Source of the DNA: Hippophae tibetana
Lineage: Eukaryota; Streptophyta; Magnoliopsida; Rosales; Elaeagnaceae
DNA: 64,000 nt
NCBI GenBank assembly: GCA_037013495.1
Contig: JAZDXN010000022.1
Location: forward strand, 186,001 to 250,000
Direction: 5' to 3'
The notes beneath the pieces are model-generated. The model searched no databases and was not told where the DNA came from. It saw only the letters and a program-made list of their open reading frames with translations. Of this stretch, positions 1-14,709 are shown piece by piece. How positions within the stretch are numbered: position 1 is the first letter of the stretch; the number at the start of each line of letters is the position of its first letter. A program made the position numbers and the translations under genes.

Positions 1-1050
1 TAGGTAATCTCCTTCTATTTAAATTTTGATTTTTTAATTTCATCTAATATGAAGATACATGTGATATGTATGATATTTCACCCTCAATTGGTAAATAATT
101 ATTTCATTTAATATAATATATATATTTATAGCTTTTACTTATGTTTTAATTATTTTAATTATTTCATACAGGAAAAACTTTAGGTTTTATTTATTTGTTT
201 TTAACATTTTTAATAATATTTAGTACAAACTAGTACGCGTTAATTAATTTATAAGAGATTATTATATGATATTTAATTTTTATAAAACAAAATTAGACAT
301 TTGGTTAGTTAAATTATATTAAATTAATTTATTTTGTCTCAAATTAGTTGGTAAAAATAATGATTTTAAAAGACGATAACTTATGAAATTTTGTAATTCT
401 AATTTATGTTTAGAAAATTATTAGATGTTGTCATAATTATAAACTAATACGTGAAATATTTTTTCGATAATAAAAACTAAATATGCATAAATAATCATAT
501 AGTGTTGCTTGATATAGGTTTAAAAATTATTTTCATAATTTAAATAATTTAATTGCATATTTCACCATCATCTAATATTAAGATTTGTGAATGATATTTA
601 ACCGTTAATTAGTAAATAATTATTTTATTTAATCTAATATATATATTTATAGTTTTTACTTGTGTCATTTTATTAAATTATTTCTTATAAAGGAATATTT
701 TTATGTTTTAACATTTTTAATAACATTTAGTATAAACTAGTACATATTAGTTTATTTATTTGAGATTATTATATCATATTTCATTTTTATCAAACAAAAT
801 AAGACATTGTTTTGTTAAATTACACTAAACTAATTTAATTTGACCCGAATTAGTTAGGAAAACTAATGATTTTGTGTTATATTAACTTATATATATATAT
901 ATTTTGTAGTGAGATAATTTATGAAATTTTATAATCCTTATTTATATTTGTAGAATTATTAAACTTAATACTAATTATAAATTCAATAAATCTAATAAAT
1001 AGGTTTAAATTTTATTTTGCATAATTTAATTGTATATTGTACCATCATGT
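1..1050. repeat. Left-edge satellite unit, missing ~8 bases
   Basis: The window opens inside a unit: its first bases (taggtaatctcc) match positions 3171 onward, so about eight bases of the CGGTATAGG-type boundary lie to the left of the window. The B half carries the variants 'agtacatattag' (a CpG lost compared with agtacgtattag) and 'ttaggaaaactaatg'. It shares these with the units at 4231 and 5291. Confidence 0.9.
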
Positions 1051-2736
1051 CTACAATCTCTTTCTATTTAAATTTTGATTTTTTAATTTCATCTAATATT
1101 AAGATACATGTCGTATGTATGATATTTTACCCTAAATTGGTAAATAATTATTTCATTTAATCTAATATATATATTTATTGATTTTACTTATGTTTGAATA
1201 TTTTTTAATTATTTCATAAAGCAAAAACTTTAGGTTTTATTTATTTATTTTTGACATTTTTAACAATATTTAGTATAAACTAGTACGCGTTAATTAATTT
1301 ATAAGAGATTATTATATGATATTTCATTTTTATAAAACAAAATTAGACATTTGGTTAGTTAAATTATATTAAATTAATTTATTTTGTCTCAAATTAGTTG
1401 GTAAAAATAATGATTTTAAAAGAAGATAACTTATGAAATTTTGATATTCTAATTTATGTTTGGAAAATTATTAGATGTTGTCCTAATTATAAATAATATG
1501 TGAAATATGTTTTCGATAATAAAAGCTAAATATGCATAAATAATCATACAGTGTTGCTTGATAAAGGTTTAAAAATTATTTTCATAATTTAAATAATTTA
1601 ATCGCTTATTGCACCATTATCTAATATTAAGATTTATGAATAATATTTAACCGTTAATTAGTAAATAATTATTTTATTTAATCTAATATATATATTTATA
1701 GTTTTTACTTGTGTGATTTTTTTAATTTATTTCGTATTAAGGAAATGTTTTATGTGTTTAGCATTTTTAATAACATTTAGTATAAACTAGTACGTATTAG
1801 TTTATTTATTTGAGATTATTATATCATATTTCATTTTTATCAAACAAAATAAGAAGATTTGTTAGTTAAATTACACTAAACTAATTTATTTGAACCCGAA
1901 TTAGTTGGGAAAACTAAGGAATTTGTGTTATATTAACTTATATATACAAGTATTTTGTAGTTAGATAATTTATGAAATTTTATAATCCTTATTTATATTT
2001 GTAGAATTATTAGACTTAATACTAATTATAAAGTCAATAAATCTAATAAATAGGTTTAAATTTTGTTTTGCATAATTTAATTGTATATTGTACCATCATG
2101 TCTACAATCTCCTTCTTTTTAAATTTTGATTTTTTAATTTCATCTAATATTAAGATACATGTGGTATGTATGATATTTCACCCACAATTGGTAAATACTT
2201 ATTTCATTTAATCTAATATATATATTTATAGCTTTTACTTATGTTTTAATTATTTTAATTATTTCATACAGGAAAAACTTTAGGTTTTATTTATTTGTTT
2301 TTAACATTTTTAATAATATTTAGTACAAACTAGTACGTGTTAATTAATTTATAAGAGATTATTATATGATATTTCATTTTTATAAAACAAAATTAGACAT
2401 TTGGTTAGTTAAATTATTTTAAATTAATTTATTTTGTCTCAAATTAGTTGGTAAAAATAATGATTTTAAAAGACGATAACTTATGAAATTTTTTAATTCT
2501 AATTTATGTTTGGAAAATTATTAGATGTTGTCATAATTATAAACTAATACGTGAAATATTTTTTCGATAATAAAAACTAAATATGCATAAATAATCATAT
2601 AGTGTTGCTTGATATAGGTTTAAAAATTATTTCCATAATTTAAATAATTTAATTTCATATTTCAACATCATTTAATATTAAGATTTGTGAATGATATTTA
2701 ACCGTTAATTAGTAAATAATTATTTTATTTAATCTA

Positions 2737-2759
2737 ATATATATATATATATATATATA
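2737..2759. repeat. TA run in a second variable site of B
   Basis: An alternating A/T run of about 23 bases at the place where most B halves read 'taatatatatatttatag'. The next unit has a 21-base version at 3807-3827, which suggests that the two B halves are recent relatives that differ by slippage. Confidence 0.88.
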
Positions 2760-3162
2760 GTTTTTACTTGTGTCATTTTATTAAATTATTTTGTATAAAG
2801 GAAATGTTTTATGTGTTTAGCATTTTTAATAACATTTAGTATAAACTAGTACGTATTAGTTTATTTATTTGAGATTATTATATCATATTTCATTTTTTTC
2901 AAACAAAATAAGACATTTTGTTAGTTAAATTACACTAAACTAATTTATTTTAACCCGAATTAGTTGGGAAAACTAAGGATTTTGTGTTATATTAACTTAT
3001 ATATATATAAGTATTTTGGAGTGAGATAATTTATGAAATTTTATAATCATTATTTATATTTGTAGAATTATTAGACTTCATACTAATTATAAAGTCAATA
3101 AATCTAATAAATAGGATTAAATTTTGTTTCGCATAATTTAATTGTATATTGTACCATCACGT

Positions 3163-3183
3163 CTACGGTATAGGTAATCTCCT
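3163..3183. repeat. CGGTATAGG-type unit boundary (example)
   Basis: At this B-to-A joint the usual 'ctacaatctcc' is replaced by 'ctacggtataggtaatctcc', which adds about nine bases. The same form is at 4231, 7398, 19998 and 21062. A derived form, 'ctaccgtatagg', is at 17880 and 26353, and the window start lies just inside another copy. The variant is confined to 1-26,400 and is absent from the homogeneous right part. It marks an older or separate subfamily. Confidence 0.9.
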
Positions 3184-6100
3184 TCTATTTAAATTTTGAT
3201 TTTTTAATTTCATCTAATATGAAGATACATGTGATATGTATGATATTTCACCCTCAATTGGTAAATAATTATTTCATTTAATATAATATATATATTTATA
3301 GCTTTTACTTATGTTTTAATTATTTTAATTATTTCATACAGGAAAAACTTTAGGTTTTATTTATTTGTTTTTAACATTTTTAATAATATTTAGTACAAAC
3401 TAGTACACGTTAATTAATTTATAAGATATTATTATATGATATTTAATTTTTATAAAACAAAATTAGACATTTGGTTAGTTAAATTATATTAAATTAATTT
3501 ATTTTGTCTCAAATTAGTTGGTAAAAATAATGATTTTAAAAGACGATAACTTATGAAATTTTTTAATTCTAATTTATGTTTGGAAAATTATTAGATGTTT
3601 TCATAATTATAAACTAATACGTGAAATATTTTTTCGATAATAAAAACTAAATATGCATAAATAATCATATAGTGTGGCTTGATATAGGTTTAAAAATTAT
3701 TTCCATAATTTAAATAATTTAATTTCATATTTCAACATCATTTAATATTAAGATTTGTGAATGATATTTAACCGTTAATTAGTAAATAATTATTTTATTT
3801 AATCTAATATATATATATATATATATAGTTTTTACTTGTGTCATTTTATTAAATTATTTTGTATAAAGGAAATGTTTTATGTGTTTAGCATTTTTAATAA
3901 CATTTAGTATAAACTAGTACGTATTAGTTTATTTATTTGAGATTATTATATCATATTTCATTTTTTTCAAACAAAATAAGACATTTTGTTAGTTAAATTA
4001 CACTAAACTAATTTATTTTAACCCGAATTAGTTGGGAAAACTAAGGATTTTGTGTTATATTAACTTATATATATATAAGTATTTTGGAGTGAGATAATTT
4101 ATGAAATTTTATAATCCTTATTTATATTTGTAGAATTATTAGACTTCATACTAATTATAAAGTCCATAAATCTAATAAATAGGATTAAATTTTGTTTTGC
4201 ATAATTTAATTGTATATTGTACTATCACGTCTACGGTATAGGTAATCTCCTTCTATTTAAATTTTGATTTTTTAATTTCATCTAATATTAAGATACATGT
4301 GGTATGTATGATATTTCACCCTCCATTGGTAAATAATTATTTCATTTAATCTAATATATATATTTATAGCTTTTACTTATGTTTTAATTATTTTACTTAT
4401 TTCATATAGGAAAAACTTTAGGTTTTATTTATTTGTTTTTAACATTTTTAATAATATTTAGTACAAACTAGTACGCGTTAATTAATTTATAAGAGATTAT
4501 TATATGATATTTAATTTTTATAAAACAAAATTAGACATTTGGTTAGTTAAATTATATTAAATTAATTTATTTTGTCTCAAATTAGTTGGTAAAAATAATG
4601 ATTTTAAAAGACGATAACTTATGAAATTTTGTAATTCTAATTTATGTTTGGAAAATTATTAGATGTTGTCATAATTATAAACTAATACGTGAAATATTTT
4701 TTCGATAATAAAAACTAAATATGCATAAATAATCATATAGTGTTGCTTGATATAGGTTTAAAAATTATTTTCATAATTTAAATAATTTAATTGCATATTT
4801 CACCATCATCTAATATTAAGATTTGTGAATGATATTTAACCGTTAATTAGTAAATAATTATTTTATTTAATCTAATATATATATTTATAGTTTTTACTTG
4901 TGTCATTTTATTAAATTATTTCTTATAAAGGAATATTTTTATGTTTTTAGCATTTTTAATAACATTTAGTATAAACTAGTACATATTAGTTTATTTATTT
5001 GAGATTATTATATCATATTTCATTTTTATCAAACAAAATAAGACATTTGTTTTGTTAAATTACACTAAACTAATTTAATTTGACCCGAATTAGTTAGGAA
5101 AACTAATGATTTTGTGTTATATTAACTTATATATATATATATTTTGTAGTGAGATAATTTATGAAATTTTATAATCCTTATTTATATTTGTAGAATTATT
5201 AAACTTAATACTAATTATAAATTCAATAAATCTAATAAATAGGTTTAAATTTTATTTTGCATAATTTAATTGTATATTGTACCATCATGTCTACAATCTC
5301 TTTCTTTTTAAATTTTGATTTTTTAATTTCATCTAATATTAAGATACATGTGGTATGTATGATATTTCACCCTCCATTGGTAAATAATTATTTCATTTAA
5401 TCTAATATATATATTTATAGCTTTTACTTATGTTTTAATTATTTTAAATTATTTCATATAGGAAAAACTTTAGGTTTTATTTATTTGTTTTTAACATTTT
5501 TAATAATATTTAGTACAAACTAGTACGCGTTAATTAATTTATAAGAGATTATTATATGATATTTAATTTTTATAAAACAAACTTAGACATTTGGTTAGTT
5601 AAATTATATTAAATTAATTTATTTTGTCTCAAATTAGTTGGTAAAAATAATGATTTTAAAAGACGATAACTTATGAAATTTTGTAATTCTAATTTAGGTT
5701 TAGAAAATTATTAGATGTTGTCATAATTATAAACTAATACGTGAAATATTTTTTCGATAATAAAAACTAAATATGCATAAATAATCATATAGTGTTGCTT
5801 GATATAGTTTTAAAAATTATTTTCATAATTTAAATAATTTAATTGCATATTTCACCATCATCTAATATTAAGATTTGTGAATGATATTTAACCGTTAATT
5901 AGTAAATAATTATTTTATTTAATCTAATATATATATTTATAGTTTTTACTTGTGTCATTTTATTAAATTATTTCTTATAAAGGAATATTTTTATGTTTTT
6001 AGCATTTTTAATAACATTTAGTATAAACTAGTACATATTAGTTTATTTATTTGAGATTATTATATCATATTTCATTTTTATCAAACAAAATAAGACATTT

Positions 6101-8463
6101 GTTTTGTTAAATTACACTAAACTAATTTAATTTGACCCGAATTAGTTAGGAAAAATAATGATTTTGTGTTATATTAACTTATATATATATATATATTTTG
6201 TAGTGAGATAATTTATGAAATTTTATAATCCTTATTTATATTTGTAGAATTATTAAACTTAATACTAATTATAAATTCAATAAATCTAATAAATAGGTTT
6301 AAATTTTATTTTGCATAATTTAATTGTATATTGTACCATCATGTCTACAATCTCTTTCTATTTAAATTTTGATTTTTTAATTTCATCTAATATTAAGATA
6401 CATGTCGTATGTATGATATTTTACCCTAAATTGGTAAATAATTATTTCATTTAATCTAATATATATATTTATTGATTTTACTTATGTTTGAATATTTTTT
6501 AATTATTTCATAAAGCAAAAACTTTAGGTTTTATTTATTTATTTTTGACATTTTTAACAATATTTAGTATAAACTAGTACGCGTTAATTAATTTATAAGA
6601 GATTATTATATGATATTTCATTTTTATAAAACAAAATTAGACATTTGGTTAGTTAAATTATATTAAATTAATTTATTTTGTCTCAAATTAGTTGGTAAAA
6701 ATAATGATTTTAAAAGAAGATAACTTATGAAATTTTGATATTCTAATTTATGTTTGGAAAATTATTAGATGTTGTCCTAATTATAAATAATATGTGAAAT
6801 ATGTTTTCGATAATAAAAGCTAAATATGCATAAATAATCATACAGTGTTGCTTGATAAAGGTTTAAAAATTATTTTCATAATTTAAATAATTTAATCGCT
6901 TATTGCACCATCATCTAATATTAAGATTTATTAATAATATTTAACCGTTAATTAGTAAATAATTATTTTATTTAATCTAATATATATATTTATAGTTTTT
7001 ACTTGTGTGATTTTTTTAATTTATTTCGTATAAAGGAAATGTTTTATGTGTTTAGCATTTTTAATAACATTTAGTATAAACTAGTACGTATTAGTTTATT
7101 TATTTGAGATTATTATATCATATTTCATTTTTATCAAACAAAATAAGACATTTTGTTAGTTAAATTACACTAAACTAATTTATTTTAACCCGAATTAGTT
7201 GGGAAAACTAAGGATTTTGTGTTATATTAACTTATATATATATAAGTATTTTGTAGTGAGATAATTTATGAAATTTTATAATCCTTATTTATATTTGTAG
7301 AATTATTAGACTTCATACTAATTATAAAGTCAATAAATCTAATAAATTGGATTAAATTTTGTTTCGCATAATTTAATTGTATATTGTACCATCACGTCTA
7401 CGGTATAGGTAATCTCCTTCTATTTAAATTTTGATTTTTTTAATTTCATCTAATATGAAGATACATGTGATATGTATGATATTTCACCCTCAATTGGTAA
7501 ATAATTATTTCATTTAATATAATATATATATTTATAGCTTTTACTTATGTTTTAATTATTTTAATTATTTCATACAGGAAAAACTTTAGGTTTTATTTAT
7601 TTGTTTTTAACATTTTTAATAATATTTAGTACAAACTAGTACACGTTAATTAATTTATAAGATATTATTATATGATATTTAATTTTTATAAAACAAAATT
7701 AGACATTTGGTTAGTTAAATTATATTAAATTAATTTATTTTGTCTCAAATTAGTTGGTAAAAATAATGATTTTAAAAGACGATAACTTATGAAATTTTGT
7801 AATTCTAATTTATGTTTGGAAAATTATTAGATGTTGTCATAATTATAAACTAATACCTGAAATAATTTTTCGATAATAAAAACGAAATATGCATAAATAA
7901 TCATATAGTGTTGCTTGATATAGGTTTAAAAATTATTTTCATAATTTAAATAATTTAATTGCATATTTCACCATCATCTAATATTAAGATTTGTGAATGA
8001 TATTTAACCGTTAATTAGTAAATAATTATTTTATTTAATCTAATATATATATTTATAGTTTTTACTTGTGTCATTTTATTAAATTATTTCTTATAAAGGA
8101 AATTTTTTTATGTTTTTAGCATTTTTAATAACATTTAGTATAAACTAGTACGTATTAGTTTATTTATTTGAGATTATTATATCATATTTCATTTTTATCA
8201 AACAAAATAAGACATTTTTTTTGTTAAATTACACTAAACTTATTTAATTTGACCCGAATTAGTTAGGAAAACTAATGATTTTGTGTTATATTAACTTATA
8301 TATATATATATATATTTTGTAGTGAGATAATTTATGAAATTTTATAATCCTTATTTATATTTGTAGAATTATTAGACTTAATACTAATTATAAAGTCAAT
8401 AAATCTAATAAATAGGTTTAAATTTTATTTTGCATAATTTAATTGTATATTGTACCATCATGT

Positions 8464-10194
8464 CTACAATCTCTTTCTATTTAAATTTTGATTTTTTAAT
8501 TTCATCTAATATTAAGATACATGTCGTATGTATGATATTTTACCCTAAATTGGTAAATAATTATTTCATTTAATCTAATATATATATTTATTGATTTTAC
8601 TTATGTTTGAATATTTTTTAATTATTTCATAAAGCAAAAACTTTAGGTTTTATTTATTTATTTTTGACATTTTTAACAATATTTAGTATAAACTAGTACG
8701 CGTTAATTAATTTATAAGAGATTATTATATGATATTTCATTTTTATAAAACAAAATTAGACATTTGGTTAGTTAAATTATATTAAATTAATTTATTTTGT
8801 CTCAAATTAGTTGGTAAAAATAATGATTTTAAAAGACGATAACTTATGAAATTTTGTAATTCTAATTTATGTTTGGAAAATTATTAGATGTTGTCCTAAT
8901 TATAAAGTAATACGTGAAATATTTTTTCGATAATAAAAGCAAAATATGCATAAATAATCATACAGTGTAGCTTGATATAGGTTTAAAATTTATTTTCATA
9001 ATTTAAATAATTTAATCGCATATTGAACCATCATCTAATATTAAGATTTATTAATGATATTTCACCGTTAATTAGTAAATAATTATTTTTTTAATCTAAT
9101 ATATATATTTATAGTTTTTACTTATGTGATATTTTTATTTTATTTCCTATAAAGGAAAGTTTTTATGTGTTTAACATTTTTAATAACATTTAGTATAAAC
9201 TAGTACGTATTAGTTTTTTTATTTGATATTATTATATTATATTTCATTTAATCTAATATATATATTTATAGATTTTACTTATGTTTGAATTTTTTTTAAT
9301 TATTTCATACAGGAAAAACTTTAGGTTTTATTTATTAATTTTTAACATTTTTAATAATATTTAGAATAAACTAGTACGCGTTAATTAATTTATAAGAGAT
9401 TATTATATGATATTTCATTTTTATAAAACAAAATTAGACATTTGGTTAGTTAAATTATATTAAATTAATTTATTTTGTCTCAAATTAGTTGGTAAAAATA
9501 ATGATTTTAAAAGAAGACAACTTATGAAATTTTGTAATTCTAATTTATGTTTGGAAAATTATTAGATGTTGTCCTAATTATAAAGTAATACGTGAAATAT
9601 GTTTTCGATAATAAAAGCAAAATATGCATAAATAATCATACAGTGTAGCTTGATATAGGTTTAAAATTTATTTTCATAATTTAAATAATTTAATCGCATA
9701 TTGAACCATCATCTAATATTAAGATTTATTAATGATATTTCACCGTTAATTAGTAAATAATTATTTTTTTAATCTAATATATATATTTATAGTTTTTACT
9801 TATGTGATATTTTTATTTTATTTCCTATAAAGGAAAGTTTTTATGTGTTTAACATTTTTAATAACATTTAGTATAAACTAGTACGTATTAGTTTTTTTAT
9901 TTGAGATTATTATATCATATTTCATTTTTATCAAACAAAATAAGACATTTTGTTAATTAAATTACACTAAACTAATTTATTTTGTCCGGAATTAGTTGGG
10001 AAAAATAATGATTTTTTGTTATATTAACTTATATATATATAAGTATTTTGTAGTTAGATAATTTATGAAATTTTATAATCCTTATTTATATTTGTAGAAT
10101 TATTAGACTTAATACTAATTATAAAGTCAATAAATCTAATAAATAGGTTTAAATTTTGTTTTGCATAATTTAATTGTATATTGTACCATCATGT
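8464..10194. repeat. Expanded satellite unit, 1.73 kb (first copy)
   Basis: This unit is about 1,731 bp instead of about 1,055 because it contains an extra A-B stretch. A full A is followed by a B that stops near 9249. There the sequence jumps back into the early part of an A ('tatttcatttaatctaat') and runs through the rest of A and a complete B. The extra length, about 676 bp, agrees with the distance in a normal unit between the two 'tatttcattt' sites (666 bp in the unit at 48491). This is the product expected from an out-of-register exchange. Confidence 0.9.
9240..9249. other. Recombination joint B-to-A (copy 1)
   Basis: The ten bases 'tatttcattt' occur at non-equivalent places in B (before 'ttatcaaac') and in A (before 'aatctaat'). 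Here B sequence on the left is joined to A sequence on the right across this match. The left flank reads 'atttgatattattatatta', a slightly altered form of the normal B flank. Confidence 0.85.
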
Positions 10195-11924
10195 CTACAA
10201 TCTATTTCTATTTAAATTTTGATTTTTTAATTTCATCTAATATTAAGATACATGTGGTATGTATGATATTTCACCCACAATTGGTAAATAATTATTTCAT
10301 TTAATCTAATATATGTATTTATAGCTTTTACTTATGTTTTAATTATTTTAATTATTTCATACAGGAAAAACTTTAGGTTTTATTTATTTGTTTTTAACAT
10401 TTTTAATAATATTTAGTACAAACTAGTACGCGTTAATTAATTTATAAGAGTTTATTATATGATATTTTATTTTTATAAAACAAAATTAGACATTTGGTTA
10501 GTTAAATTATTTTAAATTAATTTATTTTGTCTCAATTTAGTTGGTAAAAATAATGATTTTAAAAGAAGATAACTTATGAAATTTTGTAATTCTAATTTAT
10601 GTTTCGAAAATTATTAGATGTTGTCCTAATTATAAAGTAATACGTGAAATATTTTTTCGATAATAAAAGCAAAATATGCATAAATAATCATACAGTGTAG
10701 CTTGATATAGGTTTAAAATTTATTTTCATAATTTAAATAATTTAATCGCATATTGAACCATCATCTAATATTAAGATTTATTAATGATATTTCACCGTTA
10801 ATTAGTAAATAATTATTTTTTTAATCTAATATATATATTTATAGTTTTTACTTATGTGATATTTTTATTTTATTTCCTATAAAGGAAAGTTTTTATGTGT
10901 TTAACATTTTTAATAACATTTAGTATAAACTAGTACGTATTAGTTTTTTTATTTGATATTATTATATTATATTTCATTTAATCTAATATATATATTTATA
11001 GATTTTACTTATGTTTGAATTTTTTTTAATTATTTCATACAGGAAAAACTTTAGGTTTTATTTATTAATTTTTAACATTTTTAATAATATTTAGAATAAA
11101 CTAGTACGCGTTAATTAATTTATAAGAGATTATTATATGATATTTCATTTTTATAAAACAAAATTAGACATTTGGTTAGTTAAATTATATTAAATTAATT
11201 TATTTTGTCTCAAATTAGTTGGTAAAAATAATGATTTTAAAAGAAGACAACTTATGAAATTTTGTAATTCTAATTTATGTTTGGAAAATTATTAGATGTT
11301 GTCCTAATTATAAAGTAATACGTGAAATATGTTTTCGATAATAAAAGCAAAATATGCATAAATAATCATACAGTGTAGCTTGATATAGGTTTAAAATTTA
11401 TTTTCATAATTTAAATAATTTAATCGCATATTGAACCATCATCTAATATTAAGATTTATTAATGATATTTCACCGTTAATTAGTAAATAATTATTTTTTT
11501 AATCTAATATATATATTTATAGTTTTTACTTATGTGATATTTTTATTTTATTTCCTATAAAGGAAAGTTTTTATGTGTTTAACATTTTTAATAACATTTA
11601 GTATAAACTAGTACGTATTAGTTTTTTTATTTGAGATTATTATATCATATTTCATTTTTATCAAACAAAATAAGACATTTTGTTAATTAAATTACACTAA
11701 ACTAATTTATTTTGTCCGGAATTAGTTGGGAAAAATAATGATTTTTTGTTATATTAACTTATATATATATAAGTATTTTGTAGTTAGATAATTTATGAAA
11801 TTTTATAATCCTTATTTATATTTGTAGAATTATTAGACTTAATACTAATTATAAAGTCAATAAATCTAATAAATAGGTTTAAATTTTGTTTTGCATAATT
11901 TAATTGTATATTGTACCATCATGT
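10195..11924. repeat. Expanded satellite unit, 1.73 kb (second copy)
   Basis: This is a second copy of the expanded arrangement, with its internal B-to-A jump at 10970-10979, exactly 1,730 bp after the first. The sequence from about 9240 to 10970 and from 10970 to about 11990 is nearly identical between copies. The expanded unit was therefore itself tandemly duplicated, recently on the scale of this array. Confidence 0.9.
10970..10979. other. Recombination joint B-to-A (copy 2)
   Basis: The same 10-bp joint and the same altered left flank as at 9240. This shows that it was copied with its surroundings and not formed independently. Confidence 0.85.
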
Positions 11925-12980
11925 CTACAATCTATTTCTATTTAAATTTTGATTTTTTAATTTCATCTAATATTAAGATACATGTGGTATGTATGATATT
12001 TCACCCACAATTGGTAAATAATTATTTCATTTAATCTAATATATGTATTTATAGCTTTTACTTATGTTTTAATTATTTTAATTATTTCATACAGGAAAAA
12101 CTTTAGGTTTTATTTATTTGTTTTTAACATTTTTAATAATATTTAGTACAAACTAGTACGCGTTAATTAATTTATAAGAGTTTATTATATGATATTTAAT
12201 TTTTATAAAACAAAATTAGACATTTGGTTAGTTAAATTATATTAAATTAATTTATTTTGTCTCAAATTAGTTGGTAAAAATAATGATTTTAAAAGAAGAT
12301 AACTTATGAAATTTTGTAATTCTAATTTATGTTTGGAAAATTATTAGATGTTGTCATAATTATAAACTAATACCTGAAATAGTTTTTCGATAATAAAAAC
12401 GAAATATGCATAAATAATCATATAGTGTTGCTTGATATAGGTTTAAAAATTATTTTCATAATTTAAATAATTAAATTGCATATTTCACCATCATCTAATA
12501 TTAAGATTTGTGAATGATATTTAACCGTTAATTAGTAAATAATTATTTTATTTAATCTAATATATATATTTATAGTTTTTACTTGTGTCATTTTATTAAA
12601 TTATTTCTTATAAAGGAAATTTTTTTATGTTTTTAGCATTTTTAATAACATTTAGTATAAACTAGTACGTATTAGTTTATTTATTTGAGATTATTATATC
12701 ATATTTCATTTTTATCAAACAAAATAAGACATTTTTTTTGTTAAATTACACTAAACTTATTTAATTTGACCCGAATTAGTTAGGAAAACTAATGATTTTG
12801 TGTTATATTAACTTATATATATATATATATATTTTGTAGTGAGATAATTTATGAAATTTTATAATCCTTATTTATATTTGTAGAATTATTAGACTTAATA
12901 CTAATTATAAAGTCAATAAATCTAATAAATAGGTTTAAATTTTATTTTGCATAATTTAATTGTATATTGTACCATCATGT
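11925..12980. repeat. Normal unit between expanded units
   Basis: A 1,056-bp A-B unit. Its first part matches the preceding expanded unit's continuation ('agagtttattatatg'). From 'tacctgaaatag' onward it matches the unit at 7398, including 'aaaacgaaatatg' and the long TA run before 'ttttgtagtg'. It therefore reads as a mosaic of two subfamilies. Confidence 0.82.
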
Positions 12981-14709
12981 CTACAATGTCTTTCTATTTA
13001 AATTTTGATTTTTTAATTTCATCTAATATTAAGATACATGTGGTATGTATGATATTTTACTCTAAATTGGTAAATAATTATTTCATTTAATCTAATATAT
13101 ATATTTATTGATATTACTTATGTTTGAATATTTTTTAATTATTTCATACAACAAAAACTTTAGGTTTTATTTATTTATTTTTGACATTTTTAACAATATT
13201 TAGTATAAACTAGTACGCGTTAATTAATTTATAAGAGATTATTATATGATATTTCATTTTTATAAAACAAAATTAGACATTTGGTTAGTTAAATTATATT
13301 AAATTAATTTATTTTGTCTCAAATTAGTTGGTAAAAATAATGATTTTAAAAGACGATAACTTATGAAATTTTGTAATTCTAATTTATGTTTGGAAAATTA
13401 TTAGATGTTGTCCTAATTATAAAGTAATACGTGAAATATTTTTTCGATAATAAAAGCAAAATATGCATAAATAATCATACAGTGTAGCTTGATATAGGTT
13501 TAAAATTTATTTTCATAATTTAAATAATTTAATCGCATATTGAACCATCATCTAATATTAAGATTTATTAATGATATTTCACCGTTAATTAGTAAATAAT
13601 TATTTTTTTAATCTAATATATATATTTATAGTTTTTACTTATGTGATATTTTTATTTTATTTCCTATAAAGGAAAGTTTTTATGTGTTTAACATTTTTAA
13701 TAACATTTAGTATAAACTAGTACGTATTAGTTTTTTTATTTGATATTATTATATTATATTTCATTTAATCTAATATATATATTTATAGATTTTACTTATG
13801 TTTGAATTTTTTTTAATTATTTCATACAGGAAAAACTTTAGGTTTTATTTATTAATTTTTAACATTTTTAATAATATTTAGAATAAACTAGTACGCGTTA
13901 ATTAATTTATAAGAGATTATTATATGATATTTCATTTTTATAAAACAAAATTAGACATTTGGTTAGTTAAATTATATTAAATTAATTTATTTTGTCTCAA
14001 ATTAGTTGGTAAAAATAATGATTTTAAAAGAAGACAACTTATGAAATTTTGTAATTCTAATTTATGTTTGGAAAATTATTAGATGTTGTCCTAATTATAA
14101 AGTAATACGTGAAATATGTTTTCGATAATAAAAGCAAAATATGCATAAATAATCATACAGTGTAGCTTGATATAGGTTTAAAATTTATTTTCATAATTTA
14201 AATAATTTAATCGCATATTGAACCATCATCTAATATTAAGATTTATTAATGATATTTCACCGTTAATTAGTAAATAATTATTTTTTTAATCTAATATATA
14301 TATTTATAGTTTTTACTTGTGTGATTTTTTTAATTTATTTCGTATAAAGGAAATGTTTTATGTGTTTAGCATTTTTAATAACATTAGTATAAACTAGTAC
14401 GTATTAGTTTATTTATTTGAGATTGTTATATCATATTTCATTTTTATCAAACAAAATAAGACATTTTGATAGTTAAATTACATTAACTAATTTATTTTGT
14501 CACGAATTAGTTGGGAAAAATAATGATTTTGTGTTATATTAACTTATATATATATAAGTATTTTGTAGTGAGATAATTTATGAAATTTTATAATCCTTAT
14601 TTATATTTGTAGAATTATTAGACTTAATACTAATTATAAAGTCAATAAATCTAATAAATAGGTTTAAATTTTGTTTTGCATAATTTAATTGTATATTGTA
14701 CCATCATGT
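12981..14709. repeat. Expanded satellite unit, 1.73 kb (third copy)
   Basis: Its A half begins like that of 8464 ('tctttctattt', 'ttgatattacttatg') and its internal B-to-A jump is at 13757-13766, the same place as in the other two. Near 14320 the second B changes from 'acttatgtgatattt' to 'acttgtgtgatttttt'. The end of this unit therefore comes from a different subfamily than in the first two expanded units. Confidence 0.88.
13757..13766. other. Recombination joint B-to-A (copy 3)
   Basis: The third copy of the same joint, with the same flanks. All three descend from one event, then spread by further tandem exchange. Confidence 0.85.

Larger units (their letters stand above)
1051..8463. repeat. 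Heterogeneous left block, seven A-B units
   Basis: Units start at 1051, 2102, 3163, 4231, 5291, 6345 and 7398, with lengths of 1,051-1,068 bp. They differ from one another by many substitutions and small indels, and no strict two-unit rhythm is visible. Some are locally related. The units at 1051 and 6345 are near twins (both have 'gtcgtatg', 'cataaagcaaaaac' and a shortened 'ataaataatatgtg'), 5,294 bp apart. The B halves of 2102 and 3163 share 'tttcaacatcatttaat' and a lengthened TA run. The unit at 7398 shares 'tacctgaaat...' and 'aaaacgaaatatg' variants with those at 11925 and 19998. Confidence 0.88.

Noticed and set aside
3348-3366. 'actttaggttttattta' as a plant telomere-like repeat (TTTAGGG)
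   Set aside because: Only a single TTTAGG occurs per A half, with no tandem TTTAGGG or TTAGG copies anywhere. It is not telomeric DNA.
8464-14709. Insertion of a mobile element as the cause of the 1.73-kb units
   Set aside because: The extra ~676 bp is ordinary A and B satellite sequence joined at a 10-bp match. There are no terminal inverted repeats, no LTRs and no target-site duplication.
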